DNA from: a bacterium
GTDB taxonomy: Bacteria > Bacteroidota > Ignavibacteria > Kapaibacteriales > UBA2268
Length of the DNA stretch: 64,000 nucleotides
Assembly: GCA_024711295.1 (NCBI GenBank)
Contig: JANJTB010000018.1
Location: 1 to 64,000, forward strand
Direction: 5' to 3'
The translations under genes and the position numbers were made by a program. Positions 44,944 through 53,205 of this stretch are shown here, in pieces. How positions within the stretch are numbered: position 1 is the stretch's first letter; every line of letters starts with the position of its first letter. Under the pieces are notes generated by a model. The model ran no database searches, was not told the origin of the DNA, and saw only the letters and a list, made by a program, of their open reading frames with translations.

Positions 44944-45031
44944 GGTACTCTGGTACTCTGGTACTCTGGTACTCTGGTACTCTGGTACTCTGGTACTCTG
45001 GTACTCTGGTACTCTGGTACTCTGGTACTCT
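44944..45031. repeat. 8-bp x 11 perfect tandem repeat
   Basis: The unit GGTACTCT occurs eleven times without a single mismatch. An ATG at 44939 opens a 61-codon frame through the array encoding an 8-residue period, but nothing else supports translation. Since 8 is not a multiple of 3, changes in copy number would shift any frame crossing it. It is 174 bases upstream of the lipoprotein gene at 45205. Confidence 0.97.
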
Positions 45032-45204
45032 GAAAACGAAATCAGCTCTTTTTATTGTGGAGAGCACAGACACAAATTAAAATTCCCAAGGAGGGCTCGC
45101 GGACCTGCAATATTATACTTCTAAATCATAACTTTTCTGTTTGATTGCTTAGAGTTTTATATGTGTATATTGTTTTTGAATAATAATTTATTTAAAGGTG
45201 TGTT

Positions 45205-45783
45205 ATGTTCAAATTTCCTGTAATATTGATTAATTTAGCGATTATTCTATTGATGAACTCATGCTCAGAAAGTAACACGGACAAAATTCAGAATAGTGAA
45301 ATTAATTCAATATTAGTACCTGCAAATCATGAATTACTTGTTGCTGCAATTGGTTTTGTGGAGTCAAATTATGGTCCGATTATGGCAATAACTGAAAGAA
45401 CTCTGATTTATTTTCAGAATGGTAAGGTAGATTACTGTCTAACAGTTATGAAACCAGATAGTTCAGTTTATGGCATTTCATTTAGTGTTGCAGAACTGAT
45501 TAACGGGATTTACAGCTACAATTCAAGCCCTGGATATTATTTATGTAATCAGGAGCTGAGTACATGCTACAACTGTGAGCTTGAAAAACCTACATCCCAA
45601 GACCCACACTATTATTGCTCTTGTAGTCTGGAAAGTCATAGTGGTGGTGGCAATGGAGCATGTAGTCTTATACATGCGCCAGGTCCAAACCCATCAGGTG
45701 GGTTTGTAAATACTTACTTTACGTTAGGTAATGAAGTAATTGCGAATGTAACAGTAGCAACATTGAGTTCTATTCATCTTTGA
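45205..45783 (+). CDS. Cys-rich lipoprotein of unknown function
   Basis: 192 residues with lipobox LLMNSC. A beta-rich middle (ITERTLIYFQNGKVDYCLTV) leads to a Cys-rich segment with CNQELSTCYNC and YYCSCSLESHSGGGNGACSL, suggesting disulfides or metal binding outside the cytoplasm. No family recognised. A GGTGTG ribosome binding site precedes the ATG. The tandem repeat array sits just upstream. Confidence 0.7.
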   Translation: MFKFPVILINLAIILLMNSCSESNTDKIQNSEINSILVPANHELLVAAIGFVESNYGPIMAITERTLIYFQNGKVDYCLTVMKPDSSVYGISFSVAELINGIYSYNSSPGYYLCNQELSTCYNCELEKPTSQDPHYYCSCSLESHSGGGNGACSLIHAPGPNPSGGFVNTYFTLGNEVIANVTVATLSSIHL

Positions 45784-45948
45784 TAACTTAGCTAATTCAT
45801 AATATTAGTATCAAGTATCTTAATGATTTAAGTAGATCATTATTGTTTCTGGAATTTTCAAATGGGTAATTAAACTTAAAATTGGTACAGCTAACATTTT
45901 TGAGGCATCAATCATTTAAAATGGAATTTTTATTCAGGAGTAATAGAT

Positions 45949-47229
45949 ATGAAATATTTCATTATTTTTTTAGTTTTATTCTCTAATAATTATTTATCAG
46001 CTGAATGGAAACAAGTTGAAATTGGAGAGTTAGGAATTGTGTATAATTTAGAATTTGCCGATCCAAATTATGCATTTTTAACTAATTATAGAGGCAAAGG
46101 GATTTACAAAAGTACAGATAATGGAGATAATTGGAATCTCATAAATTTAAATTTATCTAACGAGCCTGTCTCTTTGACCTTTTACAAGAATTATGGATGG
46201 TTAGGTATATCACCGCTTTCAGGCTCCATTAATAGTGAAATCATGTTTTCATCTAATTATGGTGAAAACTGGGAGAAAATTAATAGTTTTCAAGGCGAGA
46301 TACCTATACAAATGAAAGCTATAGATTCTAACAAGCTGTTTCTGTTGGCTATTAAACCTAATGCTTACTCAATAAAATATAGTATAGACCGAGGTCTTAC
46401 TTGGGAATCGATTGAAAATGGAAATTCTCAAGTATTAGGTTCATTTCACTACGGTAATAAATTTTATTGGTGTGGTTATTCCGGTAATTTAAAGTACTTT
46501 GAAAACGGAGAAATAAAAGCGATAAGTAGTGGTATTTTGCTTGAACATAACATTTATGAAGTTCGATTTTTAAATGACAATCTGGGTTTTGTTTCCTGTA
46601 ATAAGGGTAAGATTTTCAAAACTAATAATAGCGGAATTTTGTGGGAAGACATTTCCAATGGAATACCATCTAGTTTTCGAATTAATGGATTATATTTTAA
46701 AGATGAAAGAAATGGTTGGATTTCTGGTTATGACACAATTCAAAACTATTCTTTTGTTTACTCTACAATAGATGGCGGTTTATCATGGGTTGAAGATTTA
46801 AAGTTCAATAATTCAAAATTTTACGACTTTGCATTATCAAGTAATAATAAACTTTGGATTAGAGGAAATAATTCTTTACTTTTTTATAAGGATATTGAAA
46901 CAAGTATTGAAAAAAATAATGAATTTAAAGATGATCTTTATGTTTATCCCAATCCGGCAAGTGATTATATTGAAATTTCATTACCTGAAAATATGTCCTC
47001 TAACCCCACGCTGAAGCATGGGGTTGATGTGGCTTCTTTGAATGTGCAGATATACAATATGCTTGGGCTTGAGGTAGCACAGACGCCCTCGTTTGTGAAT
47101 ACTGTCCAGTCGGGAGCGTCTGACCTACTAATAGTAGATGTGTCGCACCTGCCTGCAGGAGTGTATCATGTTAGAATAATTGGAAGCAATGGAGTTTGGT
47201 CCATAGTTGAGAAGTTTGTAAAGATGTAG
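45949..47229 (+). CDS. T9SS-sorted propeller-like protein
   Basis: 426 residues with a signal peptide (about 1-18). It has BNR/VPS10-like repeats (STDNGDNWNLINLNLS, SSNYGENWEKINS, TNNSGILWEDISNGIP, STIDGGLSWVEDLKFN), each with an S/T-x-D/N-x-G-x-x-W Asp box. A T9SS tail follows: LYVYPNPASDYIEISLPEN, then NVQIYNMLGLEVAQTPSF and HLPAGVYHVRIIGSNG. It resembles photosynthesis-system assembly (Ycf48-like) propellers by repeat type, but is an extracellular cargo. The tail contains two palindromic insertions (46997-47024 and 47080-47122) that stay in frame. Confidence 0.82.
   Translation: MKYFIIFLVLFSNNYLSAEWKQVEIGELGIVYNLEFADPNYAFLTNYRGKGIYKSTDNGDNWNLINLNLSNEPVSLTFYKNYGWLGISPLSGSINSEIMFSSNYGENWEKINSFQGEIPIQMKAIDSNKLFLLAIKPNAYSIKYSIDRGLTWESIENGNSQVLGSFHYGNKFYWCGYSGNLKYFENGEIKAISSGILLEHNIYEVRFLNDNLGFVSCNKGKIFKTNNSGILWEDISNGIPSSFRINGLYFKDERNGWISGYDTIQNYSFVYSTIDGGLSWVEDLKFNNSKFYDFALSSNNKLWIRGNNSLLFYKDIETSIEKNNEFKDDLYVYPNPASDYIEISLPENMSSNPTLKHGVDVASLNVQIYNMLGLEVAQTPSFVNTVQSGASDLLIVDVSHLPAGVYHVRIIGSNGVWSIVEKFVKM
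46997..47024. repeat. REP-like palindrome inside a coding sequence
   Basis: AACCCCACGCT pairs with AGCATGGGGTT (one mismatch) across two bases. It is translated as NPTLKHGV within the T9SS tail, between the end of 'PEN' and the next conserved strand, where related tails have no extra residues. Confidence 0.75.
47080..47122. repeat. second intragenic inverted repeat
   Basis: CAGACGCCCTCG faces CGGGAGCGTCTG with two mismatches and a 19-base loop. It is translated as QTPSFVNTVQSGAS, another unusual loop in the sorting tail of the protein at 45949-47229. Confidence 0.65.
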
Positions 47230-47237
47230 TTAGTTAC

Positions 47238-47268
47238 AACATCCGATGACTTCAAGTCATCGGATGTT
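47238..47268 (+). terminator. hairpin terminator of the T9SS gene
   Basis: AACATCCGATGACTT pairs perfectly with AAGTCATCGGATGTT around one base, 9 bases after the stop. Only a short T run follows. Confidence 0.7.
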
Positions 47269-47299
47269 TCAATAGTGCAGATATTCAATATTCTTGTTT

Positions 47300-47354
47300 T
47301 CGAAAACCATCCACCCCGCCTGCTGCGGCAGGCAGAAATCAGGAGGGGAATTTA
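47300..47354. repeat. GC-rich double-hairpin repeat, copy 2
   Basis: AAAACCATCCACCCCGCCTG, then GCCTGC-TGCG-GCAGGC, then AGGAGGGGAATT. It matches copy 1 at 44732-44786, in the same position relative to a T9SS tail. It ends just before the 3' end of the converging response-regulator gene. Confidence 0.75.
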
Positions 47355-47376
47355 AAGATTTACTATTGGTTTAATG

Positions 47377-48609
47377 TCAGGCAACACTTACAGGTATGGT
47401 TTCAATCTTAACATAAACATGGCCTATGTAGGCTTCTGCAGCTTTAGCATCCTGTATTTTAGCAATTGAATTATCATCAAGTTTGGTACCTGCATTAAGA
47501 AGTTTTAAGCCGGATACAGTAATAATATTTCGCGATAGCACCATATTTTTTGCCAGAGCGTAAGGATTTACCTGAGCTTCGGTGGGTTTGCGAAGCGGTG
47601 AATTTACAGAGTTCAGGTGAGCAAGATATTGGTCGTAAAATGCAAGAACTCTGAAATCATAAATCTTATTTATTTCGCTCCACATTAGCGGTATGATCGA
47701 ATCGACTTTCTTGGGATTACGTGCAAAATTATACTCAAAATCAATAGCGGCACGCAATATTCTCGAACCCAATGGAATTGCCCATGACTTTAACTTGTTC
47801 GGAATGCCCGATCCGTCAAAATTTTCATATATGCCATTAAGAATATCCATTGTGTTTTGGAATCCCTTCAATCCCTCGAAAAGAGCTTTTACATAATCGT
47901 TATATACAGCCATATTCGGATTGTGAACTATACCGTTTATCATAATAGGAAGCTCAGCAAGTCTGTCCTTGAAAAGAGTTTTGGGTATATAGCACATTTT
48001 TGCGGCTATTTCGATTTCCATCAACTCTGCAGGCTCCTTTGTCAATTGGGAAGCTATATAGCTTGTGGCAGCAACGATACGGTCAATTTCTTCCTTTTTC
48101 TCGGGGAAACGCATATTTTGGATATTATAGAAAAGCTCTCTGGTTTTTTCGGCAAGTGGTGCATACTCTGCACGTACCTGCTCCAAATCTACCTGAGTAC
48201 TTTCTACGCGGTTGCTGAGTGATAGTATTTTTGAAGTAAGCTTAAGTCTGAGAAAAATCTGGTCCATGCCAAATGGTTTGGTGATATAGTCATCAACACC
48301 CATCTGCATTGATTTAATCATTACTTCGCGGTCGGGATTGGACGACATCATCAGGAAATATGTATCTTTTCTCTCTTCGTCGGAGCGAATTTTCCTTAAT
48401 ACCTGCAAACCGTTATAGTTTTGCATATCATATTCGCAAATGACAACAATATCCATTTTTTCCTTTTCGATAGACTTGACAGCACCTATCGAGTCGTGAA
48501 ATTTCTTCACATACATCGAAGGAAATATCTTAAGAATGAGCTTTTGCAAAATCTCGAGATTCTGCTCATCTTCGTCTATCAAATAAAAAACGTACCTTTT
48601 GTCCATCAA
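47377..48609 (-). CDS. response regulator with Glu phosphosite and degenerate HD-GYP domain
   Basis: 410 residues. The receiver domain (about 1-125) has the acidic pair (LIDEDE) and KPF, but the phosphoacceptor strand reads DIVVICEYDMQNYNG, placing Glu59 where Asp is expected. After a coiled linker, residues 170-330 align with HD-GYP: AAKMCYIPKTLF stands for the HDIGK segment and YENFDGSGIPNKLKSWAIPL for H-x-E-x-x-D-G-S-G-Y-P. The metal-binding His and Asp residues are absent, so c-di-GMP hydrolysis is unlikely. It may be a constitutively 'on' scaffold or ligand-binding regulator. No kinase is adjacent. Confidence 0.82.
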   Translation of the reverse strand: MMDKRYVFYLIDEDEQNLEILQKLILKIFPSMYVKKFHDSIGAVKSIEKEKMDIVVICEYDMQNYNGLQVLRKIRSDEERKDTYFLMMSSNPDREVMIKSMQMGVDDYITKPFGMDQIFLRLKLTSKILSLSNRVESTQVDLEQVRAEYAPLAEKTRELFYNIQNMRFPEKKEEIDRIVAATSYIASQLTKEPAELMEIEIAAKMCYIPKTLFKDRLAELPIMINGIVHNPNMAVYNDYVKALFEGLKGFQNTMDILNGIYENFDGSGIPNKLKSWAIPLGSRILRAAIDFEYNFARNPKKVDSIIPLMWSEINKIYDFRVLAFYDQYLAHLNSVNSPLRKPTEAQVNPYALAKNMVLSRNIITVSGLKLLNAGTKLDDNSIAKIQDAKAAEAYIGHVYVKIETIPVSVA

Positions 48610-48734
48610 TAAAAACCGCTTTATTTTTTTTTTTGAGTATTTTAATCAAAAGTTTGATTACAAAATTAACTATAAAAAATGAATAAATGAAATAATTATA
48701 ACTTCACCTGTGATTTTCATAAACTTTTTAGAGG

Positions 48735-48764
48735 TTGATAAACGTTATAAGTTAAATATTTTTG
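48735..48764 (+). promoter_or_regulatory. Bacteroidota-type promoter of pgk
   Basis: TTG (48735-48737), 19 bases, then TATTTTTG (48757-48764), a perfect TAnnTTTG. Transcription would start near 48770, about 24 bases before the pgk ATG at 48794. Confidence 0.72.
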
Positions 48765-48793
48765 ACAATTTTACCAATAATTCAGGAAATGTA

Positions 48794-49984
48794 ATGATTC
48801 ATTCTATTCACGACGGATATTTTTCGGGAAAACATGTTTTGTTGAGGGTTGATTTGAATGTTCCACTCGATAAAAATGGGAACATTACAGACGATACCCG
48901 AATCGTAGAAACACTTCCAACGATTGATGAAGTAATTGACAAAGGTGGCATTCCAATTTTGATGGCACACTTAGGACGCCCCAAAGGAAAAAGAAATCCT
49001 GAATTCTCCCTTGCACCTGTCGCCGAAGCACTGTCAGAGCATTTTGGTTACAAAGTTACTTTTGTTGATGACTGTATAGGTGAATCTGCAAAGAAAGCAG
49101 TTGCAGATGCCGAATTAGGTGAGGTAATTCTGCTCGAAAATCTTAGATTCTATGCTGAGGAAGAAGCCAACGACAAGGATTTTGCCGGTAAATTGGCAGA
49201 GCTGGGTGAAGTATATGTTAATGATGCATTCGGTGCCGCCCATCGCGCGCATGCAAGTATCGAAGCAATAACTCATTTTTTCTCAGAGAAATATGCAGGC
49301 AACCTGCTGCAAAAAGAATTGCAATACCTCGGCAGAGCTGTTGACGAGCCAAGAAGACCATTCACAGCTGTGATTGGTGGTGCTAAAATTTCAGGTAAAA
49401 TTGATGTTATTCAAAGCTTGCTAGATAAATGTGAAAATGTTATTATCGGCGGCGGTATGATGTTCACATTCTACAAGGCAATGGGGTACGAGGTTGGTAA
49501 TTCATTGCTCGAAGCCGACAAAGTGGATCTGGCTAAGGAAGTAATTGAGACTGCAAAGGCAAAAGGTAAAAACCTGATATTGCCTGTTGATGTGGTTGTA
49601 GCAGATAAGTTTGATAATGATGCCGCTTTCAGAACTGTGAATGCAGACTCGATTGGTGCTACAGATATTGGAATGGATATCGGATCAGCAAGTATTACCA
49701 AATTCGCAGAGGTAATCAGGGGCTCAAAAACAGTAGTTTGGAACGGTCCGATGGGCGTTTTCGAAATGCCAAACTTTGCAAAAGGTACTTTTGCTATTGC
49801 CGAAGCTCTTGCAGTATGCACCCTGAATGGTGGTATTACTATTGTTGGCGGCGGCGATTCTGTTGCTGCTGTCAAGCAAATGAAATTTGAAAAGAAAGTC
49901 AATCACGTATCAACCGGGGGCGGTGCATCGCTCGAATTCCTCGAAGGGAAAGTACTACCGGGTGTAAAAGCTCTGGAAGTATAA
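48794..49984 (+). CDS. pgk: phosphoglycerate kinase
   Basis: 396 residues from ATG 48794, which follows AGGAAA at 48784; the in-frame upstream codons at 48710 lie before the promoter and are not used. Signatures: VLLRVDLNVPLDKNG, MAHLGRPKGKRN, LLENLRFYAEEEANDKDFAG, VNDAFGAAHRAHAS, AVIGGAKISGKIDVIQSLLD and the ATP site TIVGGGDSVAAVKQM. It converts 1,3-bisphosphoglycerate and ADP to 3-phosphoglycerate and ATP in glycolysis. Complete, normal length, single-gene transcript with promoter and terminator. Confidence 0.97.
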   Translation: MIHSIHDGYFSGKHVLLRVDLNVPLDKNGNITDDTRIVETLPTIDEVIDKGGIPILMAHLGRPKGKRNPEFSLAPVAEALSEHFGYKVTFVDDCIGESAKKAVADAELGEVILLENLRFYAEEEANDKDFAGKLAELGEVYVNDAFGAAHRAHASIEAITHFFSEKYAGNLLQKELQYLGRAVDEPRRPFTAVIGGAKISGKIDVIQSLLDKCENVIIGGGMMFTFYKAMGYEVGNSLLEADKVDLAKEVIETAKAKGKNLILPVDVVVADKFDNDAAFRTVNADSIGATDIGMDIGSASITKFAEVIRGSKTVVWNGPMGVFEMPNFAKGTFAIAEALAVCTLNGGITIVGGGDSVAAVKQMKFEKKVNHVSTGGGASLEFLEGKVLPGVKALEV

Positions 49985-50013
49985 TTCTGCTCAAATTCAA
50001 ATCAGTAAATTTC

Positions 50014-50054
50014 ATCCCCTTCTCTCTCAGCAGAAAAGGGGATTATTTTTTTTT
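50014..50054 (+). terminator. rho-independent terminator of pgk
   Basis: ATCCCCTT pairs with AAGGGGAT over a 14-base loop and is followed by a run of nine T. Confidence 0.85.
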
Positions 50055-50107
50055 ATTTGTGCCGCCAGTCGTAGCTTAGGTATGCTGATGAGGCGAAAGT
50101 GTAGGCA

Positions 50108-51187
50108 TTACTTCAAAAATCTAATTTGCAAATTCAACTTAAAATACTGTTTACTGTCTTCCTTGTAAACAGTTCCAAAATCGTGTCTTGTGCTACTTGC
50201 TGTTTCAAATTTCGTGTTGTTTAGCAAATAGTCTTCAAATTCATTTCGGTTGTATATGTGGTAACACACAATTTCTCCGTCTTCTTTTGCAACCAAATAA
50301 CCACCTGTCGCGTCAAGTTCTCCTGTCCAAACCTTAGAAGGCATCATACCTAAAGCAATGTCTGTAAGAAAACGTTTGATTTTGTATGAATAAAAAGGAT
50401 GATTTGTTTCCAGATTATATTTAAGTGGGTTTTTAACAGTTATTTCGTTGACCAAATCCATTGTTTTTGAAAAACCTGAAGTGAAAAATAAATAAACTAT
50501 TTCTGCTATAATGTTGGGTAATGCACTATCAATTAAAGTAAGGTTATTGCCAAAAATTGAGCTTTCCGTTTGTATGAAATTCAATCTTCCTGAAAAGTCT
50601 TTTATTTTCTCAATCCTGTCTTTGATTTTACTTCTAGAATCAATTTCGTTGACTTCTTCAATTTGATCATCGGATAAAATAGTATCCTCAATTTTGAAAA
50701 TAAAATTTGTGGTTTTACCAGCGTTTAATAGCGTTGAAGCACCGCCAAGTTGAGATTTTATACTAAAACCGAGTTCAGGGGTTGTTCCTGTTCGTTGGTC
50801 GTGTATTACAATTCTAATATCACTTTTTACGGACGACTTGGCTTTAAGTGAAACGCAGTTAAAGGAATTAATGAAACTTTCAATTTCGGGAATTGAAAAA
50901 GTTGCTGATGTTGTTTCTTTTAGTTTTGAAAGTAACAAAACTGCTTTTTCTTGAAATTGTGAAATAGGAATTCTAAATTCTTCTTCATTTCCTTTAATTA
51001 TCACTAAATCACTGTCGTAAGCGTACTCGTATGTTCCATTTGATTCGTCTCTCAGTATTTTAATAATGGGAAAAATTAAACTTTCAATTTTATTTAAGTC
51101 GCTATCACCTGCAAATAAATTTTTGTCTGATATTATTTTAAGTAGAGTATATATTTCACTCCATTCACCTTTATTTCCCTTCAACAT
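50108..51187 (-). CDS. HpaII-like type II restriction endonuclease
   Basis: 359 residues. It opens LKGNKGEWSEIYTLLKIISD and contains ELGFSIKSQLGGASTLLNAG, then TNFIFKI, and a C-terminal HPFYSYKIKRFLTDIALGMM and VWTGELDATGGYLVAKEDGE. These are stretches I associate with the HpaII family that cuts CCGG. The gene overlaps the cytosine methylase by 17 bases. Length fits HpaII (358 residues). The specificity CCGG is inferred from family likeness, not shown. Confidence 0.85.
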   Translation of the reverse strand: MLKGNKGEWSEIYTLLKIISDKNLFAGDSDLNKIESLIFPIIKILRDESNGTYEYAYDSDLVIIKGNEEEFRIPISQFQEKAVLLLSKLKETTSATFSIPEIESFINSFNCVSLKAKSSVKSDIRIVIHDQRTGTTPELGFSIKSQLGGASTLLNAGKTTNFIFKIEDTILSDDQIEEVNEIDSRSKIKDRIEKIKDFSGRLNFIQTESSIFGNNLTLIDSALPNIIAEIVYLFFTSGFSKTMDLVNEITVKNPLKYNLETNHPFYSYKIKRFLTDIALGMMPSKVWTGELDATGGYLVAKEDGEIVCYHIYNRNEFEDYLLNNTKFETASSTRHDFGTVYKEDSKQYFKLNLQIRFLK

Positions 51188-52451
51188 AAGCTAAAATCCT
51201 TTTAATTATTTCTTTTCCTGTTGCATGTATTGCTGGAACTGCAACAGAATTACCAAATTGTTTATATGCAGATGCATCTGCAACAGGAATAATAAAATTA
51301 TCAGGGAAGCCTTGTAATCGTGCCCATTCCCTCGGAGTCATTTTTCTAATCCCTTCTTTATTTACCTCGCCTTTTATATGAGTTACAGGAGTAAAATCTT
51401 CTAATCTATGGTCATAGACTAAATTTCTTTCTCTACCCATACCACCACAAACAACTGCGTTTGCTGTTCCGTCATCAGAAATGATTTCATAACCAAAACC
51501 GTTTCCTTTGCTTTCGTGTCGTTTTTTGTGATTTACTAGCGTGTTTAAATAAGTGTTTGAAAGATAGTATTTTACTGAAACCGGATTTTCTTCTTTAACA
51601 TCTTCAAAAGTTGCATTTTGATTTGTTGGTTTCGGATATTCAAAACTGTTAATCCCCAAGTCTGTTCTAAAACCAACAATGAAAATTCTTTCACGATTTT
51701 GAGGAACTCCAAAGTCTTTCGCATTTAAAACTTGTGGGTCAGGTACGAAATAACCAAGGTCTTCACGCAAAACATTTAAAATGGTTTTTAGTGTTTTGCC
51801 TTTATCGTGATTAAAAAGTCCTTTTACGTTTTCTAAGAAAATTGCCTTTGGTTGTTTTCTCTTTATGATTTCTGCCACGTCAAAAAACAGAGTTCCTCTT
51901 GTATCTTCAAAACCACCTCTTTTTCCGGCTATTGAAAATGCTTGACAAGGAAAACCAGCGCATAAAACGTCAAATCCATCAGGGATAAATTTCTTTGTTT
52001 CCTCTATGGTTATATCGCCAAACGGAACTTCTCCAAAATTGGCTTCATAAGTTTTCTTGGCTTGTTCGTCCCATTCGCTTGTAAAAACGCATTTGCCACC
52101 AAGGCTTTGCATTGCAATTCTGAATCCTCCAATTCCTGCAAATAAGTCAATAAACTTAAATTTTGGTTTTGCTGGTTCGGGAAATGGAACGTCTTTCTTA
52201 AGGTCGAAAAGCATATATTGTAATGCTTCTTCTGCAACCTTAGAGGTAATATTCTCCTCAGGGAATTTATATTCTAATGCTCTCTTAATATGATGAACAG
52301 CTTCTTTTTTGTAGAATTGAGAAACCCCATTATTATAATTGTGTAAATAATGAGTTAATGCGGCTTTTCCATAGTCATTAGCTTCAACAACTCTTATTTT
52401 AAAGATTTGTCCGCAAACCTCTTCAAGTGTTATTTTTTCCTTTAGCTTCAT
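51171..52451 (-). CDS. DNA (cytosine-5) methyltransferase, HpaII-like
   Basis: 426 residues with an N-terminal extension of about 100 residues, then C5-methylase motifs in order: FIDLFAGIGGFRIAMQ (I, cofactor), CAGFPCQAFSIAG (IV, catalytic Cys), IFLENVKGL (VI), QNRERIFIVGF (VIII), a target-recognition region, and AYKQFGNSVAVPAI (X). It would methylate the inner or outer C of the restriction site. It overlaps the restriction gene on one side and the Vsr gene by 29 bases on the other. Confidence 0.94.
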   Translation of the reverse strand: MKLKEKITLEEVCGQIFKIRVVEANDYGKAALTHYLHNYNNGVSQFYKKEAVHHIKRALEYKFPEENITSKVAEEALQYMLFDLKKDVPFPEPAKPKFKFIDLFAGIGGFRIAMQSLGGKCVFTSEWDEQAKKTYEANFGEVPFGDITIEETKKFIPDGFDVLCAGFPCQAFSIAGKRGGFEDTRGTLFFDVAEIIKRKQPKAIFLENVKGLFNHDKGKTLKTILNVLREDLGYFVPDPQVLNAKDFGVPQNRERIFIVGFRTDLGINSFEYPKPTNQNATFEDVKEENPVSVKYYLSNTYLNTLVNHKKRHESKGNGFGYEIISDDGTANAVVCGGMGRERNLVYDHRLEDFTPVTHIKGEVNKEGIRKMTPREWARLQGFPDNFIIPVADASAYKQFGNSVAVPAIHATGKEIIKRILAYVEGK

Positions 52452-52854
52452 CTATTTTATCTTCAATTTTAATCAAGCAATTTACTAAATCCTTTTCGAT
52501 ATCCTTACCCCATAATCTGATTACTTGCCAACCGTTTTTTAACAATTCATCATTTACTTCTATATCTCTCTGAATATTACGTTCTATCTTTTGGTGCCAG
52601 AATTTAATATTGGTTTTATGTTCAATTTTCTTTTTATCCCAATCCTTACCATGCCAAAATTCACTATCACAAAAAACTGCGATTTTATATTTTCTAAAAG
52701 TGAAATCAGGTTTTCCAATTACTGATCTATCATTTTTTCTATATCTTAAACCTTTCTTCCACATTTCTTTTGCAAGCATAATTTCGATCTTAGAACCTTT
52801 AGATTTAACTGCTTGCATATTTTTTCGTCTTTGCTCTTTAGTCAACTTATCCAT
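52423..52854 (-). CDS. vsr: very-short-patch-repair endonuclease (Vsr)
   Basis: Start at ATG 52854 (MDKLTKEQRRKNMQAVKSKG) is preferred to the ATG at 52875. About 143 residues: KSKGSKIEIMLAKEMWKKGL, then YRKNDRSVIGKPDFTFRKYK with the catalytic Asp, IAVFCDSEFWHGKDWDKKKI and NGWQVIRLWGKDIEKD. In this variant the zinc-site Cys of the CFWHxH motif is Ser (DSEFWHGKDW). It repairs T:G mismatches left when methylated C deaminates, so it belongs with the methylase it overlaps. Confidence 0.92.
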   Translation of the reverse strand: MDKLTKEQRRKNMQAVKSKGSKIEIMLAKEMWKKGLRYRKNDRSVIGKPDFTFRKYKIAVFCDSEFWHGKDWDKKKIEHKTNIKFWHQKIERNIQRDIEVNDELLKNGWQVIRLWGKDIEKDLVNCLIKIEDKIDEAKGKNNT

Positions 52855-52875
52855 AGTAAAAAGTAAGTTTATCAA

Positions 52876-53205
52876 AGTTTGGTAGCAAAAGTAACTTACA
52901 TGGTCAGATATATCATAACTATATAATTAAAATCAATTTATTACATATTTGTACAACTGACTTCTCGTATCTAAACAATGCTCCATGTTAATTTTTATCC
53001 TACAGGATTTTCGATTACCAACTTGTACTGCGACGGTTCGCAGGGCTTTTTATTATTGCATCATGACTCTCTGTTCAGCATCTTGTGTGAAGTGAATACG
53101 CCTGTTAATAGAGTATTTTTTTCAGCCGATTACTACTCCACTAAACACTTTCAGACGTAAAAAATGTGAAACATTGGCTAGGCAATTTTAGAAGATGGTA
53201 ATTGA
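52876..53205. other. intergenic region with an unsupported small frame
   Basis: 330 bases between the Vsr gene start and the 3' end of the peptidase gene. A 60-codon plus-strand frame (52978-53160) is richer in GC than its surroundings and ends SADYYSTKHFQT. It lacks a ribosome binding site and shows no family pattern. It could be the trace of a lost gene. No repeat shared with other parts of the window was seen. Confidence 0.4.

Larger units (their letters stand above)
44445..45204. other. repeat-rich intergenic region
   Basis: 760 bases between the HicB-like gene and the lipoprotein. It holds a T9SS-tail remnant, a perfect hairpin, a GC-rich double-hairpin repeat and an 8-bp tandem array, listed separately. 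The rest (44790-44938, 45045-45190) is AT-rich without a supported gene. Confidence 0.6.

Noticed and set aside
44939-45124. 61-codon frame through the 8-bp tandem array
   Set aside because: The frame exists only because the repeat has no stop in that phase. No ribosome binding site or family pattern.
52978-53160. 60-codon plus-strand frame between vsr and the peptidase
   Set aside because: No ribosome binding site, no domain, isolated. Kept only as a note in the intergenic entry.
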